Part shown: positions 62,713 to 64,000 of the stretch, piece after piece | Layout: every line of letters starts with the position of its first letter | How positions within the stretch are numbered: position 1 is the first letter of the stretch | Assembly (NCBI RefSeq): GCF_026191185.1 | Contig: NZ_JAPHOV010000001.1 | Span: forward strand, 62,001 to 126,000 | DNA: 64,000 nt | Source: Legionella sp. PATHC032 | GTDB taxonomy: Bacteria; Pseudomonadota; Gammaproteobacteria; Legionellales; Legionellaceae | Reading direction: 5' to 3' | Notes under the pieces: generated by a model | What the model was told of the DNA's origin: nothing | What the model saw: only the letters and a program-made list of their open reading frames with translations | The model's database searches: none | Position numbers and translations under genes: made by a program

Positions 62713-64000
62713 TTAAATACTAGGATGCAAAAGCAGTGAAGGCTCCTTGTCCTCTTTTCTTTTATACTTAAATAGCCCATTAGTCGCTAATTGTTTACCA
62801 ATTTCTCGGGGGGGATCCATCTCATCAACGGTAGTATCTGTGGGCTTTAATTTGCCACTGGCTCGGCTTCGCAAGTAGTCAGCCAATTCAGTTTGGTCAC
62901 TGGAAACGGCTTTACTAACAGCAATTCTAAGTGCTTTTCGACTGGGTGTCATTTCCAGAGATTCACAGAGATAGCTAACAATTTCGTGTTGTTTGGATTT
63001 GACTGCTGAAATCAAAGCTTGATCAATCTTGCTCTGATTAAGACCATACATTTCATGACGGCATAGATAGTCTAAAATCGGTAATTTCCCGGTAGTAATA
63101 GCAAGTTGAAAGGATTGCTCAATAGCATGCTTTCCCGGGGTAGTCTGGCGGTTTGAATGAATAGCCATAAAAATGGCTGTTTGTCCGTTTTTAGCTGCCA
63201 TAACTAATGTCTGATCAATTAAGCGGGGAGTCGGTTTATTGCTCCCTGTCATCGAGCAGAAATAATTAACTAAGGATAATTTGCCTGCTTGGACAGCAAT
63301 TTTCATTCCTGAGTTGATCATTGGCGGTCTCAGCGTTGTGGTGCCTGGCTCACAGAGACAGGATACAATGTCCAAATGTCCTTGCGATGCTGCTTGTTCT
63401 AAAGCGTCTTCAATAGCTCGCTTGGTTAATAACTCGGAAGGCAGGCTACAAATAGATTGAACGACGTTTGTATGCCCCAGTTTACTGGCTTTCAGTAATG
63501 CTCGTTCAATAACTATTGCGCGCACGGGTATTTTTTCCACATTACCAAGAATTTCTACTGCCTCATGCTGCATAGCCAGCGCAGTTTGTTGAAAGGCCTT
63601 TTCAAGAGTGGTTTGGGATGGAGAATAATGCTTTGAATTAGCGAGATACTTAACAATATCCCAATGCTGTAATTGAATTGCCAATTTAAATAGTCGATCA
63701 AGCGTTGGTTGTTTGGGTGGTTCCACCGGAAGCTTACAAAAATACATGACGACCTGTAAGTTATCATTGGTTATCGCTTTTTTAAGAGTGGTACTAATTA
63801 ATTCTGTGGATGGCTTATAATCGTATAATTTTAGGAGTTTTTTTACATTTTCTACTCGTCCATGTTCCGCCAGATAGGCCACAAGATCGTCCATTTCGTC
63901 TTGACTTAGCTCAACTTCAGGAAGACTCAAAAGATGATCCAATGTTTCCCATTGATAGTTTTTGGCTGCAACTCGTAATGCTTTGTTAAGCACAGAAGGC
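62713..64000 (-). CDS. ankyrin-like helical-repeat protein, effector candidate (5' end outside window)
   Basis: The frame remains open at base 64000, so the true start lies beyond the right edge; an internal GTG at 63993 is just where a short version would begin. At least ten repeats of about 35-40 residues are visible, each a pair of helices with a form like E-x-A-L-x-x-A-x-x-G-H-x-x-I-V-x-x-L-C (e.g. EDALEQAASQGHLDIVSCLC, DQALISAVKSKQHEIVSYLC). They resemble degenerate ankyrin repeats but lack the TPLH turn. The C-terminal 50 residues are polar and end KRKEDKEPSLLLHPSI. Position corresponds to lpg0111 or lpg0112, the latter reported as a Dot/Icm substrate. Identity is inference. Confidence 0.65.
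   Translation of the reverse strand, partial: PSVLNKALRVAAKNYQWETLDHLLSLPEVELSQDEMDDLVAYLAEHGRVENVKKLLKLYDYKPSTELISTTLKKAITNDNLQVVMYFCKLPVEPPKQPTLDRLFKLAIQLQHWDIVKYLANSKHYSPSQTTLEKAFQQTALAMQHEAVEILGNVEKIPVRAIVIERALLKASKLGHTNVVQSICSLPSELLTKRAIEDALEQAASQGHLDIVSCLCEPGTTTLRPPMINSGMKIAVQAGKLSLVNYFCSMTGSNKPTPRLIDQTLVMAAKNGQTAIFMAIHSNRQTTPGKHAIEQSFQLAITTGKLPILDYLCRHEMYGLNQSKIDQALISAVKSKQHEIVSYLCESLEMTPSRKALRIAVSKAVSSDQTELADYLRSRASGKLKPTDTTVDEMDPPREIGKQLATNGLFKYKRKEDKEPSLLLHPSI

Noticed and set aside
1-64000. CRISPR arrays, insertion sequences, rRNA genes or an integrase
   Set aside because: No regularly spaced direct repeats, transposase, rRNA or integrase sequence was found by reading the window; a dedicated search would be needed to exclude small remnants.

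Overview
The window is from a Legionella genome, almost certainly Legionella pneumophila. The DNA is AT-rich, and it carries recognisable Dot/Icm type IV effector genes (ceg3, its antagonist larg1, lem1, ceg4, vipF) among gamma-proteobacterial housekeeping genes. The gene order matches my memory of roughly lpg0071 to lpg0112 of strain Philadelphia-1. Those locus numbers are recollection, not a database result.

Region 1-7.2 kb looks accessory. It holds the 3' end of a LysR regulator gene, a C39-like cysteine peptidase, a SidB/Sdb-like alpha/beta hydrolase with a cysteine nucleophile, a divergent MerR regulator / glutaredoxin-MauE redox pair with a textbook MerR operator, a REP-like palindrome, a multi-pass membrane protein and a PD-(D/E)XK nuclease relic. 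A 45-nt 3' fragment of a CAU-anticodon tRNA gene follows and looks like the scar of an integrated element. Then come an orphan gene and an intact tRNA-Asn.

Region 7.3-19 kb is core: aspartate aminotransferase and uvrB (divergent), a degenerate GGDEF-EAL protein, a membrane-anchored glutamate synthase-like FMN/Fe-S protein, then zapA divergent from ygfB-pepP-ubiH-ubiI. Region 19-22 kb is an effector cassette. Ceg3 (ADP-ribosyltransferase) and Larg1 (ADP-ribosylhydrolase) are convergent genes whose 3' ends overlap. Region 22-29 kb has an ATP-grasp ligase / inactive transglutaminase-7TM / retropepsin-like operon, a membrane effector candidate (lpg0086-like), a DUF4254 protein, an orphan periplasmic binding protein and a YaiI-family protein. 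Region 29.3-39.6 kb is Lem1 and then a run of surface or secreted proteins: a BNR beta-propeller, two beta-barrels, an IPT plus Lcl-like protein and a small exported protein.

Region 39.9-47 kb is the rnr-rlmB-rpiA overlap operon, a purine 5'-nucleotidase, a decayed secreted-protein pseudogene and ceg4. ceg3 and ceg4 share a PmrA-type tandem TTAA box at identical spacing to the -10. Region 47-59 kb has a PhnA-like protein, an atypical receiver, lpxD-polA, an outer-membrane paralogue, fabF, vipF, exported msrA, a CDP-alcohol phosphatidyltransferase, an AzgA-type purine permease, an RMD1/DUF155 protein and an XRE-like protein. Region 59.8-62.7 kb is the least explained part. It encodes a ferritin-like diiron domain fused to an E2-type acyltransferase, translationally coupled to a squalene/phytoene synthase-like enzyme, and this is my best candidate for an undescribed pathway. 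A helical/ankyrin-like repeat effector candidate runs off the right edge.
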